Shown piece by piece: positions 22,684-34,829 of a stretch of 64,000 nt of DNA; position 1 is the first letter of the stretch, and each line of letters begins with the position of its first letter. The stretch is from Cyclina sinensis. Lineage: Eukaryota > Mollusca > Bivalvia > Venerida > Veneridae. Location: positions 5,874,603-5,938,602 of the forward strand of contig JAAONU010000013.1 in the NCBI GenBank assembly GCA_012932295.1, written 5' to 3'. Made by a program: the position numbers and the translations under genes. The notes below the pieces were generated by a model. The model worked only from the letters and a program-made list of their open reading frames with translations. It was not told the DNA's origin and did no database searches.

Positions 22684-22856
22684 ACATGAAAGTCTGTAAC
22701 AGAAAGATGCAATGCAACCTAGAGTGGGGTTCGAACTGCGATCTTAGTGCATCGAAGACCAACACACTTACCACTGAGCCAAAGAATCGATTTCCTGACA
22801 CAATTGTCAGAGGCTGTATTTATACAATTCTAGGAAGGTATGCTCTAGACCCTTGA
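22684..22856 (-). repeat. tRNA-Arg-like SINE, copy 1
   Basis: Minus strand: GCTCAGTGGTAAGTGTGTTGGTCTTCGAT... with B box CAGTTCGAACCCCA. GTAACAGAAAGATGCAATGC and CGATTTCCTGACACAATTGT flank the head and recur in the copy 320 bp away. Confidence 0.6.
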
Positions 22857-23011
22857 GAAAGTCATCAATCATGAATACAAATGGTGTTGTGCATTTTTTT
22901 ATTCAGATAATCAGACAGAAATCTTGAAAGTATTTTTTAAAGTTATTTTTTATCACTAAGACCAGGAGAGGTCATCCCGGACGAGCCCCAATCGTACGAA
23001 CAAGAACATTC

Positions 23012-23180
23012 GTAACAGAAAGATGCAATGCATCTTATAATACACAACCCAGAGCGGAGTTCGAACTCCGATCTTAGTGCATCGAAGGCCAACACTCTAA
23101 TCACTGGGTCAAAGAATCGATTTCCTGATGCAGTTGTTAGAGGATGTATTACAATTATAGGAAAGTATGCACTAGACCGT
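23012..23180 (-). repeat. tRNA-Arg-like SINE, copy 2
   Basis: The same head (anticodon loop CTTCGAT, TCG; B box GAGTTCGAACTCC) and the same flanks as 22684-22856, in the same orientation. Both end in AGGAA(G)GTATGC.CTAGAC. Divergence between them is moderate. Confidence 0.6.
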
Positions 23181-24083
23181 AACAGAATAAGGAACTAACT
23201 TTATTTTACACATCACATATTTCTACATACGTGACATTTAAATTGTCTCGCTTGCAGTTGTCAAGGGCTGTTCTACCATATGATTAAGATAAATTGTTTT
23301 CTTTTTAATTGTTTCAGAAAATGAATGTTATTTAACTTTTTCTGTTACTTCAAAGTTATAGCCAAACAAGATGCGTTATGATAACATTACATCATAAAAC
23401 GTGTACACCTTTTTGACGTCAGTGTTTGCAAACTGTGAAGTCTTTGTGGTGAGTTTTTCTTTCATGAAACTTTTTCTAAATCATTTGTAAAAGATAAGAA
23501 GAAAATACGTCCTAATATACTTCTTTGTATAAGAAAAAATTATTTTGAAACTGTGTAACATTTGCACGTGCATGAACTTAATGTGAACAAAAACAGAGTA
23601 AGAACAATACTCACTTTATAGGGTTTCCAGTTTTAATTATGTTAAACTCTTATCCTCATTAATTTTAAGACCTGTTCAATGCATTCTTCATAATATATTG
23701 TGATGAATCCAACTATAAACTGACATCCTTTACGGAAGTATTACAATTAAAATTCAAGTATCTGCCATCAGTAAACGGGACGGAAAGACAATACAATTTT
23801 AGTCCTCATAATGTCATACGTATGATCCACTTGCATTGTCTTTTTCCCCTTGTTTTTTTTCTATAATTGTAATGTGCCATTTTATAAATATTTAGTGAAA
23901 GAAAGAATGAAGCATGTGAACAACATCATTCAAACTTTTATGAACATTGTTCCGTGTCTTCTTTATTGGTTCATCAACTTTAACATGCAGCAAACTTCGA
24001 CACCTCGACACCTGTCGCTAGAAGTGAATATGTATAAGCTAATATATCCAAATATCAATATTATATGTAATTTGGGTTTTTGA

Positions 24084-24185
24084 GTGATATATGTGGATAT
24101 ATTACCTGTCAAGATTTTATATCACCCGAGCCGTTAGACGAAGGTGATATTTTATCTTGGCAGGTAATATATCGACATATATCAC
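24084..24185. repeat. Imperfect 102-bp palindrome
   Basis: GTGATATATGTGGATATATT ... TATATCACC pairs with GGTGATATTTTATCTTGG ... ACATATATCAC around a 15-base centre. Each arm is about 43 bp. Confidence 0.85.
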
Positions 24186-24205
24186 GAAAAAAAACAAATA
24201 AAAAT

Positions 24206-24872
24206 TTTATTACCCTTCCCCTGCCGAGTAAGACGATTTAAAAAAATCATTGCTGTTTCAAATGAAACGACGAAATAAGATACCCTTTAGGGTACCCCTT
24301 CACCGCAAAATGACGTCACAGCATAATTTGTGCTGGTGAATTGCGGTACATGTATTTTCCCAGTGATAATTATGTTTTTTTTTAATATTGAATTTATATC
24401 TTTAATGAAAGCCATAAATTGGGGTTAATATATCCGCGCATTCAGTACAGATTATTTTCTTTATTTTTTTTAATTTCTATCTGTAGATCTACATGAAGTT
24501 TTTGCTTTTGTATCTAACGAATGTAAACAAGAGAAAAGGAGTAGTCTATTGAAGACACTTTTTTCGTAATTAATATCAAGGTTTGTCGAAGTCATTTCTG
24601 TTTCAAATACTGATGAGAATATTTATCATTACTCTATTTTGGTAAATATATTTTTTGACAATTAAAAAGTGATTGTATATCGGAATTTACTCTTTACAAC
24701 ATCGAACCGTTCGCGCATCGTCACAGCGCATGTTGTTTACAACGTTTACAACATGGGGTACCAAAAGGGGAAATTTAATGTGTATATTACCTGTCTGGCT
24801 CGGTTATTTCAATTTCTTTCGGCGGATCAATAGCCAATCAAAAAGGAGAAAAAAACCTGGAAGGGTAATAAA
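24206..24872. mobile_element. Possible inverted-repeat element next to the palindrome
   Basis: TTTATTACCCTTCC (24206-24219) is perfectly inverted as GGAAGGGTAATAAA (24859-24872). The interior has a CRE-like TGACGTCA (24311-24318) but no ORF. No target duplication is obvious. Confidence 0.4.
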
Positions 24873-24879
24873 CTGTTTT

Positions 24880-25260
24880 AGTCGGAGCGGATCAGTGGTC
24901 TAGTGCATACACACAGGGCTTGCAGTCCAGGTGTGGATGGGGAGTTGGGTGGGGGCGGGGGAGGATTGAAGAAATGACTTGAATACGAAAGAAAGACATA
25001 TGTCAACATCGTTTAAGAGTGAATAGAACATGGTTCGATCATTATCCTAACAGTATGTTTATTTTTCAAAATCAGTAAAGTCAGTGTGTGAGACAGGGAC
25101 TTTAAACCGACGTATATTTTATCGGAACATGTTAACGACCCAGTAGAGTCTTTCGAATGAGACGCTTTCTCTATCTTGCAATATCTCTTACAACATAAAA
25201 TAACTGACTCCTGAGAGGATGTCGATCATATGGTAACCAGGAGACCTTAAATAATTTCAA
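24880..25260 (+). repeat. Decayed copy of the tRNA-derived SINE
   Basis: The head GGAGCGGATCAGTGGTCTAG is at 24883. The tail pieces GTCTTTCGAATGAGACG, CTTACAACATAAAATAACTGA and GATGTCGATCATATGG at 25148-25240 match the tail of the 1069-1348 SINE. About 180 bp of unrelated G-rich sequence separates head and tail. Confidence 0.6.
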
Positions 25261-25265
25261 ATAAG

Positions 25266-25460
25266 ATGTCATTTGTTGACCAACAAACAGAAGTATTGAG
25301 CTTTTCTTCCGTTACGGCAAATAATCACTCGTCGGTCATAATCAAACGGAACATTTCTGCGCTACTTTCTGGCGGAAGGATCGGGCATTTTGCTAATTTC
25401 GAAGAAACAGTTTTAGGACAGTTCTCAAGAATTGCAGCAAATCAATACAGTCTAGCTGGT
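25266..25460 (+). other. Small open frame, possible exon, unknown
   Basis: ATG at 25266 opens MSFVDQQTEVLSFSSVTANN, and the frame runs to AGCTG|GTAAAG, a fair splice donor at about 25460. Composition is coding-like, but I see no homologous family and no following exon. It could be chance. Confidence 0.2.
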
Positions 25461-25489
25461 AAAGTACACTTTTTTGATCTGTAAGATAA

Positions 25490-27330
25490 GTTAAACGTTT
25501 CATTGAAAAAATGTCACCTTAAAACAATTCTATCAGAAATAATAAACAATATGTGTCATTTTCGAAAAAGTTTGGAAAGTTTAGTAGGTAAAGTCTATTT
25601 CGATTTCTGGTAATGGTAGCATAGGATAAGTACTGAACTACATGTACTTTAGACTTCAGAAGACTGTATGATATGTACAGAACTATTTTAGACTTCAGAA
25701 GACTGTATGATAAGATGCGCGGGCATAAGAACTGATGTATAGCTTTATAAGTGTATATGTATGCTATATGCTATATGTATCAGTAAACGCAATTATGTTT
25801 TCCTCATTTGTTTCGCTTTTCTCTAGATAAAATACAGTTTCTGTTACATTGTATAAACAAAACTACTTGAAAATCTGCTTGATCAACACAAATGCAAAGC
25901 TTTACTCATCAAAGGCTATGCTTTGAAATGTGCTTCTTTTATCATCGAATAACATGATTGCTCGGTCACAATATTCTTGTCTTTTTCAATGATTCAGCTT
26001 TTCAACCGCATAAGTTTATTTTTCTTTATCGATTTTTTTGTGTGGACAGAATATAATGGTAAATTTTAGTCTGTCCCTAATATACACTGTATTATTGTTT
26101 ACGTTGTTGATTTTTGTTTACATTAAAGGTTATCGTTTATACATTCAGTTACTCATGTATCAAGAGCAATGAAGCAAAGATGTCATCATTTACACTCTGT
26201 ATGGTGGCTGATATTTGTCAACTTCGAATTTGCCCAAACAAACAGCTAGACCTAGTCTTGTATTAATCACACAACTGCTGTATGTCAAAAAGCAGAAGTT
26301 ATTGTGTCGTTTTATTCTTTATTTATCGGTTTCATTTGTTACTGTTTTTGACATGCCTATTTATGTGTCTGTACACTGCCATAGCTTGATATTAATGGTC
26401 TCACGGAAGTTAAATGCTACCATTCTTTTAACCGTTTGTTACGCATAAAATTAGTACAATTAAGCATGACTCAGTTGACCTGATTTATGTACATGTTTCA
26501 TTGTTTTAAAATCTTGTGATCCAGTTTTTCTAAGAACTAGATCAAGATGTCTTTCGCGGTGTCCTGTGGTTAATGAATGTGGTTACGTAATATGGGGTGA
26601 CATACTGTCTTTGTCTTGATAAGTCACCGTTAATTGACATTGTCGGTCTTGCTTGATCAGTCACAGTAAAACACTGTAATAACGAAATTTGCTCTTGAGG
26701 AAAATGCCTGAAGGCTATAAAGCATGGTCTTTATTTGTTCCTGATTGTTATATGAAATTTAAGAATATATTTTTCCTTACAAGCCAGATTTTCAAGACTG
26801 TATGAAATTTAGCATCTGTTACCTTTTATTTTCTATTCTTTATTTCTTGCATTTGGGAAATCTGTTTTTGCAAAGTATTAATATGTACAACGTGTGAGTT
26901 TGTGTGAAATAACAATAAAACGTTTGCTTTCCTTCTTCTTGTTTTTAATATTATTGGTGTAGATATTTCTTGTAATACGGAAAACAAAATTATTATGACA
27001 CCAATATAACTGTACCTTTTTAGACAGATTTTTTAGAGATAGATACATGTACTTTTTGAAAGCAGTTTTTTCGTGAAATTTTGATAAAATAAAAAGAATT
27101 AATCTCCGGAGAATATCACAAGATATTTATTTCACAGTTCAATAGATAGAGATGTCAGCAAAAAATCGTTAAAAATATACTTTTTTCACTTAGAAGACCA
27201 TGGGATAGGTCTTTGCTGATAATAGATGCTTCATGTGGTTTATATGAATGTGTTTCTCTAAAATACAACGTCACCATCACATTACAGCAAAAACAATGGG
27301 CTTTAAAGTTTTCTAAGCTCCGCATAATCA
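25490..27330. other. AT-rich intergenic stretch with no recognisable gene
   Basis: I see only short open frames and simple AT-rich sequence. A small direct repeat (ACTTTAGACTTCAGAAGACT) occurs at about 25645 and 25685. Confidence 0.5.
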
Positions 27331-27351
27331 AACGCAGTCCCTTAATGGCGG

Positions 27352-27566
27352 ACGCAAGGGAGGTAATAAGGGAGGTACTAATTTCAGGAACGGTCTGTAA
27401 ATATGAGAAATTAAACATCTTAAACTTTCCTCTAGAAATTGCAGATCAATTTTACCACTTGGTGACGTCCTTAAATTCCTCTTCGGAACGGTATATGACA
27501 GGGAAGTCAGCGCAATTAAGCATAATGTTGTAAGATTGGCAAAAACTCAGAACAGCATTATTCACA
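27352..27566. repeat. Interspersed repeat R1, copy 2 (uninterrupted)
   Basis: Matches 1-80 plus 517-655. The TTAA at 27420-27423 is the intact counterpart of the insertion site at 81-84/513-516. Confidence 0.85.
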
Positions 27567-27585
27567 TTCTGGAACGTATCCGAAA

Positions 27586-27925
27586 ATTGCGGGGTGGGTG
27601 GGGAAGACCCTAGCCGTCCCATGTAAGTAAATAGTTTAGTCCTAGGCTAGGGGGTGAGTGTGGATAACTCATGCAAGAAACTCAAGCAAGAAAAAAAATT
27701 TATGGGGGGGGGGTGGTATTGGGGGGGGGAAGCTGGGAGGGGGGGGGGGGTGGTCAAGTATCTACGGAAAAGATAAAACAATAATGAAAAAAAAATAGGG
27801 ACGGGTTGGTGGGGGGGGGGGGGGTAACGGGGCGGATCACATGCAGAGGGGGGGGAGCGGGGGAGGACATACCCATCCCATGTAAGTAAATTGTAAATAG
27901 ATATATCTAGGCTAAGACGTTTTTT
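27586..27925. repeat. R1 distal block, copy 2, with G-rich expansions
   Basis: 27586-27652 matches 1628-1684. Between 27700 and 27870 there are at least five G-runs of 7-12 bases, then sequence matching 1690-1745 resumes. The G-runs are quadruplex-prone. Confidence 0.7.
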
Positions 27926-27949
27926 CCTGTATAAGTCTAAGCAAAATCA

Positions 27950-28310
27950 ATTGACCACTGAGGAGGGGCTATATTTGATCCCAGGGACATGAGTACCAAC
28001 AATCTTTGTAGGAGTCTTGATGGTGATTAAGTATTCCAAGTTTGAAGGGAATATCTTTGACAGTTTTTGAGAAATGGACATTAACAAAAAAGGTTAACCA
28101 AGACATTCTAAGTCGGAGAAGGAGCATAACTTTGCAAAAATAAATTTGAGGGTTATCTGCCCTTTAGAAATGGTGTCACATTTTGATAGTGAACATGTAT
28201 TCTAAATTTGAAGTGAATAGCGCTAAGAAATGGACCTTAAACAAAACGTTAACCAACACCCTCACCGACGCCGACGAGAGGGTCATGACAATACCTCCAC
28301 TTTTTTTCTT
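27950..28310 (-). repeat. Unclassified interspersed repeat with terminal hairpin
   Basis: GAGGTATTGTCATGACCCTC then TCGTCGGCGTCGGTGAGGGT on the minus strand forms a hairpin resembling the 5' ends of the pearl-like families. The interior has two related 120-bp blocks (GTGAATAG/GGGAATATC, AAATGGAC.TTAAC). The other end is unclear. Confidence 0.4.
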
Positions 28311-28369
28311 CGAAAATTGGAGCAAAAGCGACACCAGCTGAACAAAAAAATCTACAGTCGGCGCCATAC

Positions 28370-29595
28370 CCGCTCCTCAATCGACGACACGCAAACTGAG
28401 GGGTGAACATATTAATCAATTATAGAGTCTGGTCGTCGCAGATATTCCTATCATGTTTCCATCGTCGCGCTTAATATCGTCCATGTGATAACAAACTGAC
28501 AATCATGATTTATATGAAATTACTGTTACCTGTAGAGAAAATTCGGAACAGCTATTACCTTACTTTATGATGAGCGCACTACGTTATTACAGAGCCTTAA
28601 CACTTTCTGCGACTTACAATTCTTCATGTGTACTATGTGTCGTTTACCAGACATACCTGCAGAGCTTTGATACCTTACATACGCTGAACTATATCTACCT
28701 CGCTTACTGGCATCTCAGATGAACATCCAGTAAATTTCAGAACCTTGAGAATCCAATGACGACTCGTACAGGCTTCGATTGCTCCACCACCCCGCTTCCC
28801 CGAGATGGCATATCCCTTGTCACCCGTATACCCAGAATCGTACAATCGACTTTGAATGGACAACCCCTTGGCATTCCAACAATCGCAACCAGCGGAAGTA
28901 CCAAATACCACGGCTGACAATAAGCGACATTACCAGTTATGTTTTTTTTTTATTTTATGCCTACCAATGAAATATAGGGAAATATCAGTGAGATAAAAGT
29001 GATAATACACTGTTTTGAATCAGTTAATTACCATTTTGATAATACACTGTTTGTGCCGGAACTACTGCTTGATGAAACTTCAAGAATTTCCCCACCACAA
29101 GAGAATCCGCTGTATTTCAGACTGTGACAGCGAGTGAAATTTATTTACCTTGTTAAATCCAATTATAATATTGAATTCCTGAGCCTAACTAGTTGTGAAC
29201 AATGATGAAATTCGCCATAAATTATTTAAAATGTCTGATTTGTTTACATAACTCACATGGACAATATCCAATATGGCCGACTTTCAATTCAATTTATTGA
29301 ATATTACTCGGTATTAATCCGCTTTTATAATTAAAGTATGCATGGCAAAAATTCAATAAATATTGATAAACTGTGTAGACAAAAATAAATGTTATTTGAT
29401 GAAAGTGTATTCAGTTTATTTCAGCAGAAGTAAAGTTATCATATGTATTGGAGATTGTCTGCACGTTTTTTTTGTGCGGAGTAACCAAAGTACGCATTAA
29501 CTGATTTGGGGCTAACCATGGGGAATTTATTGAAGGCCCTGATTAAAAATATCATAAAAAAACCCTTTTTTGTCGTGTTGGCATAAAATAAAAAG
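28370..29595. other. Unassigned sequence
   Basis: No gene, RNA or repeat recognised beyond a short duplicate GATAATACACTGTTT at about 29001 and 29038. The minus-strand open frame at 28675-28920 has no family resemblance. Confidence 0.4.
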
Positions 29596-29597
29596 AA

Positions 29598-29752
29598 AAT
29601 TTGTTTGTTTTTTAGTGGAAGATGGGAATTTATTTCATCTCGTGAACACCATATGTTGATATTTTCACTCGTGGCTGCGCCACTCGTGAAAATATCACAT
29701 ATGGTGTTCACTCGATGAAATAAATTCTCATCTTCCACAAAAACAAACAAAT
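29598..29752. repeat. Long near-perfect hairpin, ~75-bp arms, 3-base loop
   Basis: TTTCATCTCGTGAACACCAT ... CACTCGTGGC, then TGC, then GCCACTCGTG ... ATGGTGTTCACTCGATGAAA. The arms extend to TTTGTTTG/CAAACAAA on the outside with few mismatches. It is a fold-back element. Confidence 0.92.
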
Positions 29753-29759
29753 ATCCTCT

Positions 29760-31200
29760 ATATTGTTGATCGCACTAACTATGCTCTAAATGCTGTTTCA
29801 GTACAGTTTTCTCTGTACAATATAAACATAATCTTCTGAGTATAAAACTCGTATATAAATCATAGATTTCTTTTTATAATTTTGGTATTACCTGTCAAAC
29901 CTTTTGAAAGAAAAAGAAGACAATTTCGGTATATTTTTGTGTTTAACACTCTCTTTTCCTTCAATTTATTTTATAATATCTCGTCAAAGGAAAACTCTAG
30001 CCACTATTTATAAATTGAATTATACATTTTTTTTTATCACAGCAATCATGTTAAACTAACGTTATTTTCCACATCACTGCCTTTTGTTTTGTTGTTTTCT
30101 TTTACAGGTACCCCGTTGGTTGTACAAGTCTCTTAAAGAAAAACTTTAAAAAAAGAGAGGCGAGACTTGCGAAAGACGCTACCACAATTGTCAGAAAAAA
30201 ACTCTGTTACAACTCTATACAGATGAATTGCGTCTCAAACATCAAGAACAATTGAACATTACAGTACAAACATTTGTTACAAAGTCTTAAAAGTGTGCAC
30301 TTAGGGCATTAATATATAATATTATACATTACATACATGTCTGGTAAATAATCTCTCTTTCTGTGCCTCTCTTCTTCTCTGAAGAATATATATATACACA
30401 CACTTACTGTTTGCAGCTGTAAATTCTTCATTCATTATTTTATCTTATTTCACGTTTTTTTTTCTCTTTTTGTAACAGTGAATTACTGGAAACTGATGTT
30501 CTGTTTAAAGAACGACCTTTTATACTTAATAGGACCCTGAAGTAAAATTAGCATCCTTTACTTGAGTTGGTAATTTGTACAGATTAAATTAAATTTCCTC
30601 CAATTAACTCATCGATATTGACACTTATTAGCAGGTGCATCCGTCTCTGAAATCATGTCATACTGACCTATCATTGATGAAATAGTTGTTATCCCTAAGC
30701 CTTTAAAAAAAAGGAATAAAGGATTTATGGGATGCTACGACTAACTCAGTCTCAAATTTTCATTACTCTTTCTTCTGTCAGTCCATGTATTTCGCAAAAT
30801 AAACGGTTCGTATTTAAGTTCATGAGGATTTTCAAGAAATCATCCATAGAAGAAAATATAAATATGAATAAGTTTGTAGAACTGCATTCTTTCTGTATCT
30901 CACTCTTCTGTTTCACCAGTGCTAATATTTCTTTCCACTGTTCTCCAAGATGGAGTTAATAAACCCTACAATAAGTATTATAACCATACTCTGATGGCAA
31001 ACATAAAACATGTCTGTCTTCCTCCGATAAAGAGCTGATCTGACAGACCAATAAAAACAGAGATTTTCCCCCTCAAATAATGAACAAGGAAAGGTAAAAC
31101 TTTTCAGTAACTTTTAAAGATCAAATATATTGTCTTCCCTTGCATCATAAATTTAAAGGTCATGCGACACAAATTTCTGACCTCGAAATTTTCATATGAG
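29760..31200. other. Unassigned AT-rich sequence
   Basis: Short open frames only; no recognised repeat up to the microsatellite at 31206. Confidence 0.4.
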
Positions 31201-31209
31201 GGTTGATAA

Positions 31210-34200
31210 TCTATCTATCTATCTGAGTGTATATCAAAATCCCCTTGATCATAATCCCCTTGGTTGAAAAATGACATAGTGATCGAAATCCCCTCAACAG
31301 AAATGACAGGGTGTTCATAATCCCCTTGATGGATAGTCAAAATCCCCTTGGCAAAAATGATGGGGTGGTCAAAATCCCCTCAACTTGTGAAAAACAACCC
31401 CCTTTACTCAATATTCTTTTTCCTTTGATCTTTTGTCACTCCAGCTAAACTATTGTGTTACATAAAGAAATGTTGCAAACAGCAGTTACATTGAGTAGAG
31501 GAAAGAGTATGGAGTATACTTTAGCAATAAAATATTTGGAGACCGTGATTGTATTGATTAGGGGGAGCTGATTAGGGGATCAATGTGTCTGCTTTTGTAG
31601 ACTTTTGCGATGGAGACAATAAAGATCTACTGTGAGCACAAAACTTTCAGTCTCTGCTGGTGAGCTTTAGTGGCCTTCTTCACTCGTTTCTGTAGAAGTT
31701 CACCACGATTACATCTCAGAATTTCAGCTGCCACCATTTTTGCATCCTTTTCAACACATTTCACAACTGTCCAAAGTGAAGGATTTGAATGTCCAACAAG
31801 GTGCTTAAACCCATTGTTCCAAGATTCACACTGGTTATTTGTTCTGTCCTGGTCAGTCATTGTGGCACTGTGCACATTCCAAATTGGTGGAGGAAATCTT
31901 GGAGAGGAGCGTCGGAACCTCATATTTCCATTAGCAGTGATGACTGCGCGAAAGGATCCATTTACATAGTTGGAGTCAAAATACTCAACCAGACACTGTA
32001 GATGATCTGGGGCCTGTTCACGTAGTAACGTCAAGCCTTCTTGCACATCGCTGCATGGAAGAAACGCCAGACCGTCAAGCTTTCCGCAGAAGGATTTCAC
32101 ATCATCATCATTGTTGTAGTCAGACTGAAGACCCTCTGCTTGCACTCTTCTCCAAGTAGCTTGAGTTAGATGGTAAAAACATCCCTAGATGGTGTAAAAA
32201 AAAGGTTTTAATATGCTGTTTAAATAGTCTTTTACATATTATAAAACAATTAAACAAGAATATGAATTATATAAAGTTAGTTAAAGGCTTGTATAATAAT
32301 ATTATTACCTGGATATGAATGTTGCTGGCCAATACAGTTCTCACAGCATTGTGTATAGCTATCTCATAGTCTGCCATAATGTGCTCTGGGTTAGGTCGGA
32401 TACCTCGCTGCAGACAGGCATCTAGTAGGGCAGTCAGCATTTCTTCATACACCAGCTGTTGCTTTGACGGAAGGAGTGCGTAGACAACTGAGACACAGGA
32501 TTCACCTAAAGGTACACGGATGACAAAAAGTTGTTGGAACTGAGAGGGCGCTGTAGAGTGGGTGCCATCCATAAACCATCTGGATGCACTATCTAGGAGG
32601 CGAAGACCGTCATTAGTGGCGAAGATGAGAATACGGTTGTCTGGAGACTCGTTGTCGTAGATGACATTACTTGCAAACTCAACAGGGAAAGGAACAGGAA
32701 CATCTCTGATTGTTGATGGGTTCTAAGGTGCTGTTCCTCTCTTGGCGCGTCTCACAGTTTGCTTCAAACTCTTGACGGAACTGGCAGCAATAACCTGAAG
32801 TAAAAATAAAGCAACAGTTTTCATGCACTCAATTCAATTATTTCATTTTCCTATTTCACAGTTGTTTGTCTGGCCTTTGTGTCTGTACATTCTGGGCATT
32901 TAACATATTCATCAGTATTGTCATTATATCATTAATATCATCATTAAAAGTAATCTTACTAATATAAATTTCCAAAGTGGTTTATTTCATGAGAAGGCCC
33001 ATGTGCATTTTACAGGGCATGTTGAAATTTAAAAAAGAACAATTTTGAAATTTACAGGATTTCTATGAATCTTATTTATTAACTCACCTCTGTAGGCTGC
33101 AGTGATAATTTATCTGTTACTATCTGTCCGGGTTTACCACGGTTAGCTTCAGCAGATGCTTTTATCTCACTGCGGACTTTAAGTGCCTGCATTGCAAATT
33201 TGTCAGGAGCATGACTGTGCGCGGTTTCAGATTTGACAGAAGACACCTAGAAATAGAACATAAAGTTAGCATGCTGAAATTAATAATTACCTATTATAAT
33301 TAAGATTTATGCATACTTTTATTATGATGTGCTTTATGTCTCCATTAATATTTTCATGTAATCTCTTTTGCTTTACATAAAAAGAGTGCTATACAAAGGT
33401 TAAAAAAAATAATAAGACGAAAAAAATTAATTCAGGCATAACTTGCACAATTGATACATATTAGTTTATCTCATGTTCAGTTCCTCATCTTCAAATTTTG
33501 TTTCCAAAATAATATTCTAACAATGACCTCAATTATAACTGAGCTACACTCAAATAAAATATAAATCAGTATTCAAATTTAAATGTACCAAATGATTATT
33601 ATTGATTATATACTTACATGTAAATCAGTAGTCAGTGCACCTTTACAGTTCAGACCAATTCTCTGAGAGCATTCCCACCGCATTGAGGACTTATTTTCAT
33701 TTTTCTTTGTGTAGGCATAACCTTCATACAGAAGCTTACGAGAACCTTTGTTACTTGTAATGAATTCCATTTTGGGTATTCATGTCTATTGCAGAGAGCC
33801 ATCATATTATATACCCAACAAAATAACAGTTTGCAGTTAAGTAAAACAAAGATGAAGTAATTTTAGATAGCAAACTGCAATTAATAGCCTCATTTTAAGT
33901 TATTATCTGGAAAGATCTAAAGCTAGTGTGCAACAAATTTGCCTTTAAAGGTGTTTATCATTGCAAAGATTAATTAATTGTTTGTTACATATAACTATAA
34001 TTGCAATGATTAATTATAATCAACTATCATTTATTTGTTTGTATTTTACAATTTTCTCAGCAATAATAACATCAATAAAGGGTGTCATTATTAACTGGCT
34101 GTGACAAACATACACCTTTTAATTGTTTGTATGCTTTTCTCTTTTTTTCAGCAATTCTTGAAGCAGTTGGTTCTTAAATTCATTGAACTAAAAAGAAAAA

Positions 34201-34405
34201 TAAGAAAAAAATCTTAAGAAATTTCCCAACCATTTCACATTATTTGAGGGGATTTTGACTACCCACTGAGGGGATTATGACCACCCCTTTATTTTTGCCA
34301 AGGGGATTATGATAACCCTGTCATTTCTGTTGAGGGGATTTCGATCACTATGTCGTTTATCAACCAAGGGGATTATGATCAAGGGGATTTTGAGCGTCCC
34401 CCATC
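31210..34405 (-). mobile_element. Mutator-like element (MULE) with ~160-bp inverted, internally repetitive termini
   Basis: The left end (31233-31395) and right end (34240-34396) are inverted copies. Both read CAAAATCCCCTTGATCATAA from the outside, then continue through repeats of the short motif ATAATCCCCTTG/AAAATCCCCTCA separated by spacers. The interior encodes a FLYWCH-MULE transposase on the minus strand. Both flanks are (TATC)n microsatellite, so the target duplication (8-9 bp is usual in this superfamily) cannot be delimited; the outermost bases of the two ends differ. About 3.2 kb. Confidence 0.85.
31627..33770 (-). pseudogene. FLYWCH-MULE transposase, four exons, one in-frame stop
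   Basis: Four phase-0 exons join into 452 codons: 33770-33618, 33246-33088, 32794-32309, 32184-31627. Exon 1 begins MEFITSNKGSRKLLYEGYAY and includes RWECSQ...NCKG, and exon 2 has THSH-like AHSHAPD; together they are a FLYWCH zinc finger. Exon 3 has FMDGTHSTAPSQFQQLF (first catalytic Asp) and IMADYEIAIHNAV (second). Exon 4 has GCFYHLTQATWRRVQ and a C-terminal region WNVHSATMTDQDRTNN, NNGFKHL. All splice borders are GT-AG. A single TAG (32725-32723) interrupts exon 3 in the conserved AP.NPST stretch, so the enzyme is probably dead; alternatively the same CCTTAG could serve as an acceptor and bypass it. Confidence 0.82.
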
Positions 34406-34829
34406 TATCTATCTATCTGATAGATCTATCTATCTATCTAATTATCTATCTATCTATACTCTGCTGAATAATAGACTAAAATTGTTATTATATTTTTAAT
34501 CAATGTGTGCAATTTAATGTGATTAAATGTACATGAGTTTTAGAATTTATTACAGTCTCTTGTAAATCTTAATTAGATTGGCCATGCTCTTGTCTTGTTC
34601 TATGATTTTATATTGTACTGTATATATGGGTGCATGGATGAGACTTAAATACACTAAATAAATAAACAATATGAGCAAAAAATATATATCTAACTATGAC
34701 AGTTTTACAAAATTCCTCAGGTAATTTTCATCTTAAAGATGTTTTTATGGCAAATTAAAATTTATAAGTAGTAGCCGTTCCATGTTTTAAAACTATACAT
34801 TTGTCAAGTGTCTGTTTCAGCAGGTAAAT

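Noticed and set aside
24311..24318. CRE sites (TGACGTCA) at 24311 and about 23415 as a promoter
   Set aside because: No gene start or conserved context nearby; two octamers in 900 bp is weak evidence.
30732..30959. 75-aa plus-strand open frame as a small gene
   Set aside because: Low-complexity composition, no domain, no splice or promoter context.
31206..34460. CRISPR-like array in the regularly spaced CCCCTTG motifs
   Set aside because: The sequence is eukaryotic, the motifs are short, irregularly spaced and inverted at the two ends of a MULE.
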